The notes under the pieces are model-generated. The model did no database searches and was not told the origin of the DNA. It was given only the letters and a program-made list of their open reading frames with translations. From assembly GCF_027947575.1 (NCBI RefSeq), contig NZ_CP116256.1, positions 4,526,001 to 4,590,000 of the forward strand: a stretch of DNA of 64,000 nt, read 5' to 3'. The stretch is from Streptomyces rubrogriseus (lineage in GTDB: Bacteria > Actinomycetota > Actinomycetes > Streptomycetales > Streptomycetaceae). Below are positions 1 to 8,179 of the stretch, piece after piece. The stretch's first letter is position 1, and each line of letters opens with the position of its first letter. The position numbers were made by a program, and so were the translations under genes.

Positions 1-1353
1 GACAGCACCCAGCGCTTCCACGTGTCGTCGAACGAATCCTCGAGCGGCACCGACGAGGGACTCTACGACGAGAGAATCCTGACCGACCTCGGTACCGGGC
101 AGACCCACATCGCCCGCATTCCCAGCGCCCGCGACACGGAACTCTCCGACGCGGGCCTCGCGGTGGTGCCCCGCGACGACGGCGGGACGGCGGTCCTGGT
201 ACCGCTCGGCACAGCGCTCATGGTCGTGCGTGCCGAGCGCTATGACCGCAAGCAGTTCCCGGCCACGCACGGCGACGCGGCCACCAGCATGTCCCCGGAC
301 CGGCGCTTCATGGCCATCGCGGACCAGCGCAGCCTGCAGGTCGTCGACACGTCCGGCGCCCGGCCGCAGTCCGTGCCACTCCCGTTCATCGACGACGCGC
401 CGTCCTGGACGCTTTCCTGGACCGCAGATTCACGACGGGTCGTGGTATGGAGCAGGGGAGGCAACCTGCTCGCCGCGTACCCGGCAGGAAGCCTCAAGGA
501 CAAGGTGCCTCTCGACGGTTCGCTGCCCGGGGCGAAGGCGGCGGAGAAGGAAGACTACGACCAGGGAGGTGAGGTGGAGGAAGTCGCCGCCCTGGGCGGC
601 AGCCAGGTCGCCCTGCTGACGCTCGACGGACGCCTCGCCCGGGTCGACACAGCCAACGGGGCCCTCCTGACGAGGCCGGTCCCGGCCCACCCCGATCCCG
701 ACCGGTCCGGCATGGGCACCCTCGACGACATCTTCACCGAGGGCCGACTCGTCCCCCGGCCGCGCCACCCCGGGCAGGTCGTGGCGGTGACCCGGCGCGG
801 CGCCGCGTTCGGCGACATCCTGCTGTGGGACCTTCGCACGCCCCGGCACATCAAGACCCTGACGGGGCTGCCAATCTCGGCGCCGTTCGTCAGCAGCGAC
901 GACCCGTCACCCGGCCCTCTCGCCTTCGACGAGCGCGGTACCCGTCTGGCCGTCCAGACCAGCGGCAAGAAGGTCCGGGTGTGGGACGTCGACCGGGGCA
1001 AGCCTCTGCCCGGCAGCGCGACCAGCTCCGCGGACGGGTACATGATCGGCGTCGGTGCCGGAGGCCGGGTCCTCACCTACAAGGAAGGCCGGGTGACGAT
1101 CCACGACCTGAACGACGCCGAGAACTCCACCACGTTGAACGTCCCCGAAGAAGCGGTGGCCTCCGTGCAGGGGAACCGTCTGGAGGTACTCATCGGAGGG
1201 GTGAAGGAGTCCTTCACCTTGCGGCGCAGGACCTTCGACCTGCGTCCCGAGGCCCAGTTCCGCGCCCTGTGCAAAGTCGCGGCCCGCGACTACACCCCCG
1301 CCGAGCGTGAACTGCTGCCGGACGGAACCCCGGAACAGCCCCCCTGCACCTGA
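1..1353 (+). CDS. WD40/beta-propeller protein, C-terminal part (5' end outside window)
   Basis: The frame is open from the first base of the window, so this is the C-terminal portion (about 450 residues) of a larger protein. Several blades resembling WD40 repeats are visible, for example segments ending DILLWDL and VRVWDVDRGK, alternating with SPD/ADSRRVVVW-type strands. The tail, with ALCKVAARDYTPAERE, resembles the C-terminal end of Streptomyces proteins that join a trypsin-like or nSTAND NTPase module to a WD40 propeller. That architecture is inferred, because the N-terminus is missing. The next gene encodes a trypsin-co-occurring domain protein, which supports a protease/NTPase-propeller conflict system. 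A GTG at 22 could be read as a start, but no ribosome-binding site precedes it and the coding frame runs through it. The propeller call is fairly firm; the identity of the missing part is a guess. Confidence 0.7.
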   Translation, partial: DSTQRFHVSSNESSSGTDEGLYDERILTDLGTGQTHIARIPSARDTELSDAGLAVVPRDDGGTAVLVPLGTALMVVRAERYDRKQFPATHGDAATSMSPDRRFMAIADQRSLQVVDTSGARPQSVPLPFIDDAPSWTLSWTADSRRVVVWSRGGNLLAAYPAGSLKDKVPLDGSLPGAKAAEKEDYDQGGEVEEVAALGGSQVALLTLDGRLARVDTANGALLTRPVPAHPDPDRSGMGTLDDIFTEGRLVPRPRHPGQVVAVTRRGAAFGDILLWDLRTPRHIKTLTGLPISAPFVSSDDPSPGPLAFDERGTRLAVQTSGKKVRVWDVDRGKPLPGSATSSADGYMIGVGAGGRVLTYKEGRVTIHDLNDAENSTTLNVPEEAVASVQGNRLEVLIGGVKESFTLRRRTFDLRPEAQFRALCKVAARDYTPAERELLPDGTPEQPPCT

Positions 1354-1424
1354 CCTGGAGGCACGAGAAGATCCTGCGACCGAGTCCGGCAACATAACTG
1401 TCCGGTCGGGGTCCTTCCTGCAGA

Positions 1425-1814
1425 ATGATCCACATGACCGATTCACAGGATTTCGCTCTCTCGGACGGAACCACAGTCCACTTCCTGATCCGGCCCGCGG
1501 AGCGTCCCACCTCCGACGCGGAGCAGGCACCGGACGGCATCGGCCCACTCGTTCCGGTCTCCAGGCGAAGGCGAGCGGCCGCCGCCGTCGCCGCCGACGC
1601 CTTGCGTACCACGCTGCAACCCCTTGGCTCGCTGGTCCAGGACGTGCACGACGCGATCACCACAGGGGCGACCCCGCCCGCCGAAGTATCCGTCACCTTC
1701 GGCGTTCAGCTCGGGCACGACCTCAAACTCGGCATCGTCAGTGGCAGCGGGCAGGCACACCTGACGGTCACCGCCACCTGGAAACCGGAACAGAACCAGG
1801 AACCCGGAACCTGA
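1425..1814 (+). CDS. Trypsin-co-occurring domain (trypco1 / CU044_2847-like) protein
   Basis: A 129-residue protein that starts with a beta-rich segment (SDGTTVHFLIRP), passes through an arginine/alanine-rich helix and a VQDVHDAI helix, and ends in a second beta-rich segment (VSVTFGVQLGHDLKLGIVSG). This pattern matches the CU044_2847/trypco1 family as I remember it. Those small domains sit beside trypsin-like proteases and nSTAND/WD40 proteins in predicted actinobacterial conflict systems. Here it directly follows the WD40 gene on the same strand with a 71-bp gap, which fits. A second ATG lies three codons downstream (1434), and neither start has a clear Shine-Dalgarno. Biochemical function is unknown; it may be an adaptor or effector-associated domain. 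Confidence 0.6.
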   Translation: MIHMTDSQDFALSDGTTVHFLIRPAERPTSDAEQAPDGIGPLVPVSRRRRAAAAVAADALRTTLQPLGSLVQDVHDAITTGATPPAEVSVTFGVQLGHDLKLGIVSGSGQAHLTVTATWKPEQNQEPGT

Positions 1815-2160
1815 CAGCACCAGCGGCAAGCCTCGATCATGCTGACACCGGCAAGTCGGAGGCCCATGGCCGCCCTCTCCCCCCAGCGCTCGTGCAACTG
1901 AGCCTTTTCAGCGCTTCCGCTCCAGGGTGAGGATGGCGGCGGCGATTGACGAGAGCCGCTTCGGACTGCAGCGGGCATAACGGAAGATCCGTCCGAGGGG
2001 CGTACGTCTGACCGGCGTGGTCACCCAGGGGCCGGCTCCTATTCCAAGGAGTGCTCGCCGCGGGCGAGCGGCGCCGCGGAGCATCCACGGGTACCGAAGG
2101 CGCGGGCCGTAACCCGGCCGACACCACCGCACGCCCTGGGATGGCAGAGGCGCCGCCCAG
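1815..2160. other. Intergenic stretch without a supported gene
   Basis: These 346 bases separate the trypco1-like gene from the convergent secreted-protein gene. No frame here shows recognisable domains, a convincing ribosome-binding site or codon usage better than its neighbours. No strong terminator hairpin was identified. Confidence 0.5.
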
Positions 2161-2682
2161 CTACCAGCCGGCCTTCACCGCGTTGTAGGCCGTACGACAG
2201 TCGGCGTTGGTGGCGTCCGCGGCCAGCTTCTCCATGGAGTCGCGCCAGACCGTCTTGGCCACCCTCTCCATCTCCCGGGTCTCGGCCGGGACATTGGGGG
2301 CGTACTTCTTGATCGTCGCCAGTGCGGACCTGGCGAACTTGTTGCACACGGGTCCGGCGGCGTTCCGGTAGCGGCTGTCCAGGTCGGTCGCGACCGCCTG
2401 GCCATTCCGGGTCGCCCAGGTGTTCCAGGCCGCGCACGCCACCTCGGTGAACACTGCCTGGTCGGCCTCGCTCAGCCCCAGCACCTGGGCAGTCATGGCG
2501 TTCTTGGCCTTGTCCGGGACCGTGAAGTCCACGACGGGGAACTTGTCGAGTGTTTCGAGCAGCGCTTCCTGACACGCGGGCGGCAGCGGAGCGGCCTGTG
2601 CGGTGGCGGGGACGGCCGGCGTGGAGACGCAGACCAGGGCCGCGGTGAGGACGGCGCGGCGGGCGGTACGCGAGAGAGACAT
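2161..2682 (-). CDS. Secreted small protein of unknown function
   Basis: A 173-residue protein with a clear signal peptide: a basic start (SLSRTARR), a hydrophobic stretch (AVLTAALVCVSTPAVPA) and a likely cleavage after TAQAAP or close by. The mature part is helical and contains four cysteines (in ACQEAL, VACAAW, VCNKFA and DCRTAY), suggesting two disulfides outside the cell. The start is supported by AAGGAG ten bases upstream of the ATG. I do not recognise a family. The gene is convergent with the trypco1-like gene and separated from the ABC-transporter operon on the same strand. The localisation call is firm; function is unknown. Confidence 0.65.
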   Translation of the reverse strand: MSLSRTARRAVLTAALVCVSTPAVPATAQAAPLPPACQEALLETLDKFPVVDFTVPDKAKNAMTAQVLGLSEADQAVFTEVACAAWNTWATRNGQAVATDLDSRYRNAAGPVCNKFARSALATIKKYAPNVPAETREMERVAKTVWRDSMEKLAADATNADCRTAYNAVKAGW

Positions 2683-2865
2683 GGGGCGGTGCTCCTTGCA
2701 CTGGTGAGCGGGTCGTTCCGGGCACCGGTCCAGCGCCCGACGGCTACTGAACGATCACCGCCTGCCCAGGTCACGGGCGTATCGGCGGGACAGGGGGCGC
2801 ACACGGAGTCGACGGCCGTCGTGCGACGGACGGAGTCCCCCGAACGGCCCCGGGCAGCCGGGCGG

Positions 2866-3741
2866 TCAGGCGGGTCCCACCCTTTCCGGCGTCGGGCCGG
2901 ACTCAGCCGGGGGCCGGTGAGCGCCGGGGCCCTCGGTCGCTCCAGCGCCGCGGGACGCCGGAAGCGATGGCTTCCTGTGCCGCAGGAGCGCGTTCCGGGT
3001 ACGTCGGCGGAAGACCAGGAATCCCGCCGCCGACGCGCCGGTGAGCCAGAGGCACTGGGTCAGGAGCGCCCGGCCGCCCGACGCGTCGGAGAAGGCGGCG
3101 GACATGCTGGCCTGAACCGCCCCGTACGTCGGGAGGAAGCGCACGACGGCACTGTCGGACCCGGAGCTGGAGAGGGGGTTCTGCAGGGCGACGTCGAGGA
3201 CACTGATCATCAGGATGGCGAACATCCCTTCGACCTCGCGCCGGAGCACCGACCCGAAGACCACGCCGAGCGCGCCGTAGGTGAGGGCGGCGCCGAACAG
3301 CGCGGCGGTGAGCAGCAGGGGCTGTCGCGGCGTCCAGGCGAACCCGGCGGCGGCGGTGGCGTACACGGAGATCGCGACGCAGACCAGCGTGAGCGCGGAC
3401 AACTTGGCGAGGACGAGGTGGTACCTGGGGTAGCCCGCCATCGCCAGTCGGCGGTCGAAGGCTCCCCCGGTGAACGTGGCCGCGAACATCATGAACCCTG
3501 CGATGAGGGTGACCGCGTTCAGCGCGCCGGTGATCTGAGTGAGGTGGTTGCCGGGCGGGGAGAGCACCTCGCCGGTCGCCCGGAGCCGGAAGGGGGCGGG
3601 CTGATCGGGAATGGTCACATAGGCGAGCGCGATCCACACCGGGATGTACACGACCACCAGTAGCATCGCGAACCGGTTGCGGGCGTGTCCGATCAGCGCG
3701 TACCGCGATGCCGTGACGAACAGGGACAGGTGCCGCCTCAC
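2866..3741 (-). CDS. ABC transporter permease (ABC-2-like)
   Basis: A 291-residue protein with about six hydrophobic segments, including LLVVVYIPVWIALAYV, a long stretch with IAGFMMFAATFTG, LTLVCVAISVYATAA and a segment ending GFLVF. A basic, proline-rich cytoplasmic tail follows. The layout is that of an ABC-2-type exporter permease. Its GTG start overlaps the TGA stop of the upstream ATPase gene (GTGA), so the two are translationally coupled and should form one transporter. The substrate is unknown. Its position next to the secondary-lipid locus makes export of that product possible, but there is no direct evidence. The call rests on topology and pairing, not on a specific permease motif. 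Confidence 0.75.
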   Translation of the reverse strand: MRRHLSLFVTASRYALIGHARNRFAMLLVVVYIPVWIALAYVTIPDQPAPFRLRATGEVLSPPGNHLTQITGALNAVTLIAGFMMFAATFTGGAFDRRLAMAGYPRYHLVLAKLSALTLVCVAISVYATAAAGFAWTPRQPLLLTAALFGAALTYGALGVVFGSVLRREVEGMFAILMISVLDVALQNPLSSSGSDSAVVRFLPTYGAVQASMSAAFSDASGGRALLTQCLWLTGASAAGFLVFRRRTRNALLRHRKPSLPASRGAGATEGPGAHRPPAESGPTPERVGPA

Positions 3742-4352
3742 GCCGCGGCCTCCGCAGGCCGTTGCTGGATGTGCAGGCGCCCGCCCTCCAGGCGCCAGAG
3801 CTGGTCCAGCCGGTCGATGTCGTACGCGAGGTGCGAGACGACCAGCACCGAACGCCCGGCGTCGCGCAGCATGGTCGCCAGTTCCCAGAAGCGCAGGTAG
3901 GTCTCCCAGTCGAAGCCCTGGTAGGGCTCGTCCAGCAGGAGTACGTCCGGGTCGTGCATGAGGGCCAGGGTCAGGTTGAGCTTCTGCCGCGAGCCGCCGC
4001 TGAGCCGGCCCGCGCGCTGGTCGAGGTACTCGGTGAAGGCCAGTGTCTCCATCACCTCCTCGGCCCGTTCGAGCCCGGTGAGGCCGAACGCGCTCCGGAA
4101 GAAGTCGAGATGCTGGCGGACGGTGAAGGAGTCGTCCAGCACCACGGTCTGCGGACAGTATCCGAACCTGCCGCTGTGGTGCACGGTCCCCCGGTCCGGA
4201 CGGAGTTCACCGGAGAGGATCTTCAGCAGGGTCGTCTTGCCCGCTCCGTTCTCGCCGACGATCCCGGCCAGGGTGCCGGGCTTCAGCCGGAGGCCGACGC
4301 CCCGCAGGACGGCATGCTGCCGGTAGGAATGGTGCACATCGTGGACGTCCAT
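3738..4352 (-). CDS. ABC transporter ATP-binding protein
   Basis: A 204-residue nucleotide-binding subunit with all core motifs: Walker A GENGAGKTT (residues 33-41), Q-loop region YCPQ, signature LSGGS (117-121), Walker B DVLLLDEP (136-143) and a switch-type histidine in VVSHLAYD. I chose the ATG at 4352 (MDVHDVHHSY) because the family fold begins there. The frame stays open further upstream, but that extension is arginine/proline-rich and not conserved-looking. It overlaps the permease start by four bases. The gene is divergent from the flavin monooxygenase at 4593 across a 240-bp promoter region. Confidence 0.88.
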   Translation of the reverse strand: MDVHDVHHSYRQHAVLRGVGLRLKPGTLAGIVGENGAGKTTLLKILSGELRPDRGTVHHSGRFGYCPQTVVLDDSFTVRQHLDFFRSAFGLTGLERAEEVMETLAFTEYLDQRAGRLSGGSRQKLNLTLALMHDPDVLLLDEPYQGFDWETYLRFWELATMLRDAGRSVLVVSHLAYDIDRLDQLWRLEGGRLHIQQRPAEAAA

Positions 4353-4592
4353 CGCTTCGCTCCGTCGTACCTGGCCTGCGGTCCGCGGAACCGGTCCGCG
4401 CGTGCCCAACGAGTCGGCCGGGCGGGGGAAACGGCAGCCGGGAGAGCGGCTTCCTGCGGTGTCAACCTGGCGCCCGCGCGTCACGCGTGCGGCGGGAAGC
4501 CTGCCCGGAACCGGCTCGGTCGCGGTGGCGGCGGCTACCGTGACCGGGCTCCGGGAGGGTCGTACCCATCTGATGTGAAAGGCCGGTCAGCC

Positions 4593-5969
4593 ATGCGGAG
4601 AACGTGCGTGATCGGAGCCGGCCCGTCCGGCCTGGCCGCGAGCAGGGTCCTCGCCTCGCGCGGCATCCCGTTCGACTGCTTCGAGGCGGGCTCGGGCATC
4701 GGCGGGCTCTGGCGCTATGGCAACGACAACGGGATGTCGGGGGTGTACGCGTCGCTGCACGCGAACATCTCCAAGGAGAGCATGTCCTTCTCCTCGTTGC
4801 CGATGCCGGATTCCTACCCGGTCTTCCCGCACCACACCCAGGTCCTCGCCTACCTGGAGAGCTACGCGGAGGCCTTCGGGCTGCACGGTCACATCGCGCT
4901 GCGCGCGGAGGTCACCTCCGTGCGCCCTGTGGAGGGCGGCGGCTGGGAGGTCACCCGCCGGAGCCGAGGAGCGGCGGAGGCGGTGACCGATCGGTACACC
5001 GAGGTGGTGGTGGCCAACGGGCACCACTGGGACCCGCGTCTTCCGGACCCCGCTGTGCCCGGGACCGGGGTGTTCGAGGGCTCCGCCGTCCACGCGCACG
5101 CCTACCGCTCCCCCGCGCCGTACGCCGGGCAGCGGGTGCTCGTCGTCGGGATGGGCAACTCCGGGTGCGAGATCGCGGCGGAGATCTCCCGTTCGGCGGC
5201 GCGGACGTTCCTCTCCGCCCGCACCGTGGCGCACGTGTTCCCGAAGATGCTGCTCGGGCGGCCCGCGGACCACTGGGCGGTGAGCAGGGCGGCCGCTCTG
5301 CCCCGCTTCCTCAAGAACCCGGCGATGGCACTCCTGCTGCGGCTGGCCCGTGGGACCCCCGCGCTCTACGGGCTCCCCGAACCGGTGCGGCGGCCTCTCG
5401 CCGCCCACCCCTCCACGTCGGACGAGCTCCTCGTCCAGCTGGCCCGGGGCGCGGTCACCGCGAAGCCCGGCATCCGCTCCTTCGGCAGGGACTCGGCGTC
5501 TTTCACGGACGGCAGCCGCGAGGCCGTGGACGCCGTGGTGTATGCCACCGGGTACTCACTGTCCTTCCCCTTCCTGGACCCCGCCGTCTTCGCCGCGCCG
5601 GACGGCCGCACCGAGCTGTATCTGCGCACGGTGCCGCCCCGGCTTCCCTGGCTCTTCTTCATGGGGCTCGCACAACCGGCGGGAGCGGCCTTCCCGTTGC
5701 TCGAACCGCAGGCCGAATGGATCGCCGACCTGATCGAAGGGGAGGTCCTTCTGCCGACGCCCGCGGAGATGACCCGGTCGATCGCCCGTGCGCGGGAACG
5801 GCACGACAAGGTCTACGCGCCGACCTACCGGCACGGGATCGAGATCGACATCCGCGCCTACCGGCGGGCCCTTCGTAGGGAGCTGCGGGCGGGCAGGCGC
5901 CGAGCGCTCCGGGCCGCCGCTCGCCGCCCCGACGCGCCTCGTCCCGCTCCGGTGTCCGACGCGGTGTGA
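4593..5969 (+). CDS. Flavin-containing monooxygenase (FMO/BVMO-like)
   Basis: A 458-residue flavoprotein. The N-terminal FAD site is VIGAGPSGLAASRV, the NADPH-binding Rossmann motif is VVGMGNSGCEIAAE, and the FMO-identifying pattern FxGxxxHxxxY appears as FEGSAVHAHAY between them. Such enzymes insert one oxygen atom into soft nucleophiles, or into carbonyl compounds in the Baeyer-Villiger relatives, using NADPH and O2. The ATG at 4593 is preceded by AAAGG and starts directly at the FAD fold. An in-frame extension to 3762 runs antisense to the ABC genes and is not real. The C-terminal 25 residues are a basic, low-complexity tail. It lies at the edge of the pfa-like locus and could oxidise its product (inference). 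Confidence 0.85.
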   Translation: MRRTCVIGAGPSGLAASRVLASRGIPFDCFEAGSGIGGLWRYGNDNGMSGVYASLHANISKESMSFSSLPMPDSYPVFPHHTQVLAYLESYAEAFGLHGHIALRAEVTSVRPVEGGGWEVTRRSRGAAEAVTDRYTEVVVANGHHWDPRLPDPAVPGTGVFEGSAVHAHAYRSPAPYAGQRVLVVGMGNSGCEIAAEISRSAARTFLSARTVAHVFPKMLLGRPADHWAVSRAAALPRFLKNPAMALLLRLARGTPALYGLPEPVRRPLAAHPSTSDELLVQLARGAVTAKPGIRSFGRDSASFTDGSREAVDAVVYATGYSLSFPFLDPAVFAAPDGRTELYLRTVPPRLPWLFFMGLAQPAGAAFPLLEPQAEWIADLIEGEVLLPTPAEMTRSIARARERHDKVYAPTYRHGIEIDIRAYRRALRRELRAGRRRALRAAARRPDAPRPAPVSDAV

Positions 5970-5977
5970 CCAGCCCT

Positions 5978-6021
5978 CCCGTGCCGGTGCGGGGGCGGGG
6001 CCGGCCACGTGCGGGCACGGG
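5978..6021. terminator. Possible terminator between convergent genes
   Basis: Arms CCCGTGCC and GGCACGGG (8 bp perfect) flank a 28-nt GC-rich loop in the 84-bp gap between the stops of the monooxygenase and the acyltransferase genes. A bidirectional terminator is plausible here, although the loop is long. Confidence 0.35.
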
Positions 6022-6053
6022 GCAGCAGGGGCCCGCGCCCGCACACCCGCTCA

Positions 6054-7421
6054 TCACCGCCGCACGCTCTCCTCCAGCTCTCGCACGGCCTGTTCCCACA
6101 GCTCCGGCAGCAGCTCGCCCAGCGGCAGGGCGCGGTCCGCGACGAAGGACACCTCCGCCCAGTCGCCGAAGAACGACAGCCCCACTCCGCAGAGGTGTCC
6201 CGGCACGAGGAGCGGCAGCAGGGCCGTCCCCGTCACCCGGGTCTCCCCCAGGCTCCCCTTCTCGGCGAGCGGCATGGACGTGGCCATGACGTTGGTGACG
6301 CGGGGGGACAGCATCCTGCGCAGGTACCACGCGGTGGGACGGTCCGGCATGTAGCGGACCAGGTCCTGAACGGCCTGTCGCCAGGTGTGGCCCCGCAGCT
6401 TCCGGGTCACCGCCATGATCCGGTCGAGCCGTCGCAGCGGCGCCTCCTCGTCCGGGGAGCCGTCCGGGCGGCCCGGGGCGGGGCCAACCGGCAGGTCGAC
6501 CGGAAGGGCGAAGCAGCGGTTGCCCCAGGTCTGCTCCTCGTCGGCCCGCCGCGCGTCGACGGGCAGCACGGCCGTCACCCGGGGCAGCGGCACGCCGGAG
6601 CGGGCCGCCCACACCGACAACGCCCCGGCCAGCGCGGCGAGATGCGCGTCGTGGGCCGAGCCACCGCGTCCGGCGCCGATCAGCCGCAGGGTGTCCACGG
6701 GGACGCGCCCCCGCCACAGCCGCCGCTCACCGGTAGGGGCGAAGGCCGGGTCCGGGCGGTGTCCGCGTACGGCGAAGGTGCGCGCCAGGAACCTCGTGGC
6801 CAGCGCGGCGGCCGCGCCGAACCGCCGGGGCACGCCGACCACCCCGCTCCCGCCCGGCAGTGGACGCGCTGACGGCTCCCCGTCGCCCAGCATCGCGCGG
6901 AACGTCATGGCAGCGGCCGAGCCGTCCTGGCAGGCGTGGAGGAAGCGGTAGCAGAGGGCGTACGCGTCGGGTTCGTGGCCGTGGATCAGCCAGACCCCCC
7001 AGTAGGCGCCCGGCGCGAACGGGGCGTTGAGCGCACTGTGCAGGGCTCTGTCCCAGTCGGCGGGTCCGTCGGCCACCACCTCGTACACATGCCGGTCGAC
7101 GGGGAAGTCCTCGGACGGCTGCCACCCGGGCCGCCTGCCTCCCGTCACCCGGCTGGTGAGCAGGGGCAGTTCACCGAGCCGGAACGCCACGTACGCGCGC
7201 AGATCGGCCAGGCTCGGGGGCGGGCCGCTGAGATACGCGACGCCGCCCGCGTCCCAGCGGACGTCGGGGCGGCGGCGCTCCAGGTCGAGGAACGCGCGGT
7301 CGACCGCGTGGGTGGGATGACAGGGCGGGGGGACGGAACGCTTCGGCCGGTCGGACCCCGCAGAGGGGCCCGCCGGCGCGGTGGGCGGGGCGGACACGGT
7401 GGACTGCTCGGAGTCGGGCAT
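6054..7421 (-). CDS. Wax ester synthase/DGAT-like (condensation-fold) acyltransferase
   Basis: A 455-residue protein built like bacterial WS/DGAT enzymes. Residues 39-95 (DRAFLDLE...DLRAYVAFRLGELPLLTSRV) match the family N-terminal pattern, and the catalytic motif HHxxxDG is present as LHACQDG (H162, D166, G167). The second, catalytic histidine is kept and the first is replaced by leucine. The C-terminal half carries NVMATSMPL and GVGLSFFGDWAEVSF, resembling the DUF1298 half. These enzymes join an acyl-CoA or acyl-ACP to a fatty alcohol or diacylglycerol. Start ATG at 7421 has a weak GGGAG; the open extension to 8138 lacks family sequence. The gene is opposite in strand to the surrounding lipid genes, divergent from the reductase. 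It could esterify the alcohol made by that reductase (inference); amide or other ester formation is also possible. Confidence 0.72.
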   Translation of the reverse strand: MPDSEQSTVSAPPTAPAGPSAGSDRPKRSVPPPCHPTHAVDRAFLDLERRRPDVRWDAGGVAYLSGPPPSLADLRAYVAFRLGELPLLTSRVTGGRRPGWQPSEDFPVDRHVYEVVADGPADWDRALHSALNAPFAPGAYWGVWLIHGHEPDAYALCYRFLHACQDGSAAAMTFRAMLGDGEPSARPLPGGSGVVGVPRRFGAAAALATRFLARTFAVRGHRPDPAFAPTGERRLWRGRVPVDTLRLIGAGRGGSAHDAHLAALAGALSVWAARSGVPLPRVTAVLPVDARRADEEQTWGNRCFALPVDLPVGPAPGRPDGSPDEEAPLRRLDRIMAVTRKLRGHTWRQAVQDLVRYMPDRPTAWYLRRMLSPRVTNVMATSMPLAEKGSLGETRVTGTALLPLLVPGHLCGVGLSFFGDWAEVSFVADRALPLGELLPELWEQAVRELEESVRR

Positions 7422-8179
7422 GCGGGTGCGGGCTCCCGTTCGGGCCGAGGCGGTGGCGACGACCACCGGTGGTGGGACAGAGGTACGACAGCGCGCGAAG
7501 GGCGGGACTCCGGCAGCCGGGCGCCCCATCCACCCGAGCCGGTCGCGCTGCCGGGACCGGCGGCTCACCAGGATGACCGGCGACCGGGACAGCGTCGGCC
7601 GGCTGCTGCGGCCCGTCCCGGCTCCGCGGGCGGGTACCGGACGGTTCCGCGACGGTCGCCGCCCACCCGCTATCCGCACCTCGCGGCCTCGTTTTCCCGT
7701 GCCGCGGCGGGGCCCCGGTGCCCGGCGCGCGCGGCCGTGTCCCGGGTCGCGGCCCGCGAGGGCGTCATCCTGGGGTACCGCGACGAGTTCCCCCGAAAGA
7801 GGGACCGGACCGAGCGGCGTGCGCCGGCGCCACCCACGGTCGAGCGACATCCTCCGTTCGGGTGGCCAGGGCGGATCGATGGGTGTGTTCCGTCCGCCGT
7901 CTGCCATTGTGTGGAAGGCGCCGGAGATCACCGGGGTTCGAAGGCCTGGTGAGCGCCGTCCGGGACGGGCGTCGGAAGAGCCGGGGGGCAGCGGCAGCAC
8001 GGATCGGCGGGACGATCCGGACCGTGCGCGGCGCGATCGCCGACGACGACCCGCGCCGCGGGACGGTCGACGCCGTGCCGCTCGTATCCGCTTCCGGTCC
8101 GCCGCACCGCCGGTGCTCCGCCTCCGCACGCCCCGCATGGCAGGGGACCGCCCTTCTCACCGCTCTGGGAGCCACGCTC
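7422..8179. other. 758-bp divergent gap inside the lipid locus
   Basis: This stretch separates the divergent acyltransferase and reductase genes. Frames are open on both strands because of GC bias, but their products are arginine/proline-rich with no domain, and none has a ribosome-binding site. It is unusually long for a plain promoter in this region. I see no regulator gene in it, so it probably holds the two promoters and possibly operators. Confidence 0.45.

Noticed and set aside
3762..4592. 277-codon N-terminal extension of the flavin monooxygenase
   Set aside because: The extension runs antisense through the ABC-transporter ATPase, and the FAD motif begins right after the ATG at 4593.
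7422..8138. 239-codon N-terminal extension of the WS/DGAT-like acyltransferase
   Set aside because: It is low-complexity Arg/Pro/Ser sequence with no similarity to the family. The family pattern starts after the ATG at 7421.
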